Part shown: in pieces, positions 62,017-64,000 of the stretch
Layout: each line of letters begins with the position of its first letter
Position numbering within the stretch: position 1 is the stretch's first letter
Assembly (NCBI RefSeq): GCF_000499845.2
Contig: NC_023749.2
Span: forward strand, 16,832,786 to 16,896,785
Source: Phaseolus vulgaris
Lineage: Eukaryota; Streptophyta; Magnoliopsida; Fabales; Fabaceae
DNA length: 64,000 nucleotides
Reading direction: 5' to 3'
Program-made: the position numbers and the translations under genes
Notes under the pieces: model-generated
Database searches by the model: none
Told to the model about the DNA's origin: nothing
What the model saw: the letters and a program-made list of their open reading frames with translations, nothing else

Positions 62017-64000
62017 TCACTCCCCAAGGTCGAGGGGGACGACCTTCCCATAGGGCTGCAGTTGGAGGTGTCAATCCCCGAGTTTTCGCAGGTGGCTTGA
62101 GCTAGGGCCTCCTTGAAACCCAATGCAAAGGTATTGGCCATATCGTCGATGAGTTTCCCTTTGGCTGCTCCAGCTTTTTGATTGTGGAGTCGTAAATCTC
62201 CCTCTCTGCAATAAGCCCTTTTTTGGCCCTCTCCAGCTCCTCGATCGCGGAGTCCTCGGAGGCTAGCTGCTTCTCAAGAACCTACTTCTCCACCTGGAGC
62301 CTGTTCAACTTGGTCTGGAACTGGCCATGCTCAGTTTGGAGAAGGTTGAGCTTTTCCATTTTTTTCAGCTAGCTCCCCCTCGGTCTTCTCCAACGGTTGC
62401 TCCCGGGCAGCACATTGGTCAGCAAGTCGTTTCTGTTGTGCCTCGGAAGTTCGCATCACCGCTTCAAGAACAGTGATTTTGGATTGGAGGGACGCCACCT
62501 AGGTAAGGAGCTCAGTGCCAGCTTGTCCTACGTCATGTAGACGTTTGCAGGTTTCTGCATTGATCTCTTTGGCACTCATCAAAGAGGCTTTATAGACCTC
62601 CTCTTGGCACGCCCAGCCTCGGGATAGGCTCTCTTTCTCCTCCTTCAGGGTAGCTACTTCCCGTTGGAGGGCTTGGATGGCGCCTGCCTCTTCGAATTTA
62701 GATTTGGCCTGAGCGCGCCACTCAAGGGCAATGGCCAAGAAGGCACCCAAGTAATAGGGCATGCCCTCCCTCCTTTCATTAAAGGAGCTCCCCGGTGACG
62801 ACCTATCATTGAAGCCCCTCATCAGCTGCCTGATTAGCGGAGGGATCTCCAAGAGCTCTGGAGTGGACGCTGGGGCGGCGGGGGGCAGTGTTGGTGTTGG
62901 TAAGGGCGCGAACTCTACCACCCCCTCCTCTTGGACTGTTTGGCGTGGGGAGATGTGGCATTGGGGGGTTGTCCCTCATAGACCCCACATCCGAGTCGTC
63001 ATCATTGGAGGAAACGGTAAGCACCCTCTTGCCTTTGTCAGGAGGGCCTATGGAAGGAACGCTAGCTACAGCCAGTGGGACTGCAGCGATGGGAAGGGGT
63101 GAGTGAGGTGTTTCGAGTGTTGGAGGAGAGTTGAACGTTTGGGCTGTGGAAGGTGTTTGCGACGTAAGAGGGGAGTTTGGTGTTTGGTGGGAATGGGGAG
63201 AGCTAGGTGTTTCGGTAGTATGGGGTAGTAGTGATGATGGCGATGGATTGGACTTGAGGGGGGAGGTGCTGGAGGCACCGGCCTTTGTGGACGTCGTGCC
63301 AAGACGAGCCTTCAAGGACCTGGCCAGCTCCATTGGTGTTGCGGAATCCATCACTCATGCTGCACCAAAACAAACCAAGCAACAAAAGCTAGTTAGGTGA
63401 GAAGTGTCAAATACGTATGGCCATGCATAGAAACATAGAGTTAAGGTTTGAACTCAGGGCCAAGTACAGGATGTCAACTCTGCTACTGAGGTAAATTCAC
63501 AGAGCAACAACACGTGTGGAGATCAGAGCAGGTAAACATTGCTTGCGATAATTAGAGAAAGCACGACTAAGAATCAAATATGAAGAAGACAAACAAGGGG
63601 CGAGACTCCATACCAAAATATGCAGAAAGAGCATCGGCCTTAAATTCACGAGATATAAGTGTCGGGGTGTGGAAAACGATTTTCAGGACAGCTAACGCCA
63701 CACACACCTCCCTATCAGCAGAGGATAACTCGTCCAAAGATTTGGGCTTAGTCGGATTGGGCTTCTCCGTCCAGTACAGAGGAAAGCCATCCAGGGCTGC
63801 AGGGTCGTGCTTGGCGCAACACACCCTGAAGAAATTACCTTTCCAACCTTTGAAGGAGTTCTGGAAGAGGGTGAGGAGAATTCTGCTAGTAACCCCGGAA
63901 AAGCTCACCCAGAGACTTTTCCCTTGCTTTTTCACTTCAAAGAAATGAAGGAAAACGTCCACTGACCGTGGGATGCCTAGGTACCCACACAGGATCTGGA
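62017..64000 (-). pseudogene. T9 antisense spliced gene, 3' two thirds
   Basis: Coding exon 1 enters from the right edge and ends at 63614, with PGRVL-like domain sequence (SRILLTLFQNSFKGWKGNFF, GFPLYWTEK). Intron 63613-63360. Exon 2 from 63359 opens with an in-frame TGA, then GTG and MDSATPMELARSLKARLG, a Pro/Ser/Thr-rich region, a frame change near 62900, a coiled-coil region to about 62510 with a TAG near 62500, and a GKVVPLDLG end before TGA at 62019-62017. It has the same layout as T2, T3 and T8, and several lesions. Confidence 0.7.
63360..63613 (-). other. Phase-1 intron of T9 antisense gene
   Basis: Donor TTTTG|GTATGGAG at 63614/63613; acceptor TTGTTTTGGTGCAG|CATG at 63360; 254 bp. 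One base remains before the donor (349 bases from the in-frame position 63962), as in the other three copies. Confidence 0.68.

Larger units (their letters stand above)
53166..64000 (+). mobile_element. T9: Tat-lineage element, 5' LTR to antisense gene
   Basis: Plus-strand element: 5' LTR, PBS, gag, protease, RT (with solo LTR T10), RNase H, integrase, repeats and most of the antisense gene. It runs off the right edge before its 3' LTR. It appears inserted in the U3 of T7. Confidence 0.9.

Noticed and set aside
1..64000. tRNA, rRNA, miRNA or bacterial-type operon features
   Set aside because: I found no tRNA-like cloverleaf with both promoter boxes, no rRNA similarity and no ribosome-binding-site organisation. 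PBS sequences are only complementary to tRNA ends.

Overview
This window looks like plant nuclear heterochromatin built almost entirely from nested LTR retrotransposons. I recognise no stand-alone host gene, rRNA, tRNA or CRISPR array. The element types (Ty3/gypsy Tat-lineage elements with a second archaeal-type RNase H and extra antisense ORFs, chromovirus-like Ty3/gypsy elements, and Ty1/copia elements with a CCHC gag) point to an angiosperm. The protein flavour resembles elements I associate with phaseoloid legumes, but that is an impression from memory, not a search result.

Names used here: T = Tat-like Ty3/gypsy, R = chromovirus-like Ty3/gypsy, C = Ty1/copia. Left part, in nesting order from oldest to youngest: copia C1 (minus strand) contains T3; T3's 5' LTR contains T2; T2's integrase contains R1 (minus); R1's reverse transcriptase contains T1 (minus). 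Each junction is visible. T1 runs off the left edge (1-2180), R1 is 2181-6595, the right half of T2 is 6596-12708, and T3 is 12709-24757.

Middle part (24758-38286): C1 is split into four coding pieces by R2 (25571 to about 26935), by T4 (27172-34610, TSD GAAGG on both sides) and by solo LTR T5 (35282-37187, TSD TTATA). T4 itself contains a second copia-related unit, C2 (27309 to about 32616), which contains solo LTR R3 (30643-31680, TSD AGGTT). C1's frame continues in phase across the T4 and T5 insertion sites.

Right part (38287-64000): T6 (38287-43229) is cut in its integrase by an LTR in the opposite orientation (T7). T7 forms a 0.6-kb palindrome with the start of T8 (43552-52973). T8 carries solo LTR R4 (44678-45703, TSD CGAGG) and a large pol deletion. 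T9 starts at 53166, carries solo LTR T10 (57099-57988, TSD CCAGG), and runs off the right edge.

The most interesting feature is shared by T2, T3, T8 and T9. Downstream of pol, on the opposite strand, lies what appears to be an intron-containing gene: a 5'-UTR intron just inside the 3' LTR (visible in three copies), a first coding exon with a retrotransposon-associated domain, a phase-1 intron at the same place in all four copies, and a proline-rich then coiled-coil second coding exon. Its function is unknown. The noncoding regions around it hold tandem arrays (16-, 37- and about 106-bp units) and a conserved block just after the pol stop codon.

Most coding regions are decayed: frameshifts, nonsense codons (several CAG to TAG) and microhomology-flanked deletions. 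T1 gag is open throughout its visible part, which fits its place as the youngest insertion in the left stack.
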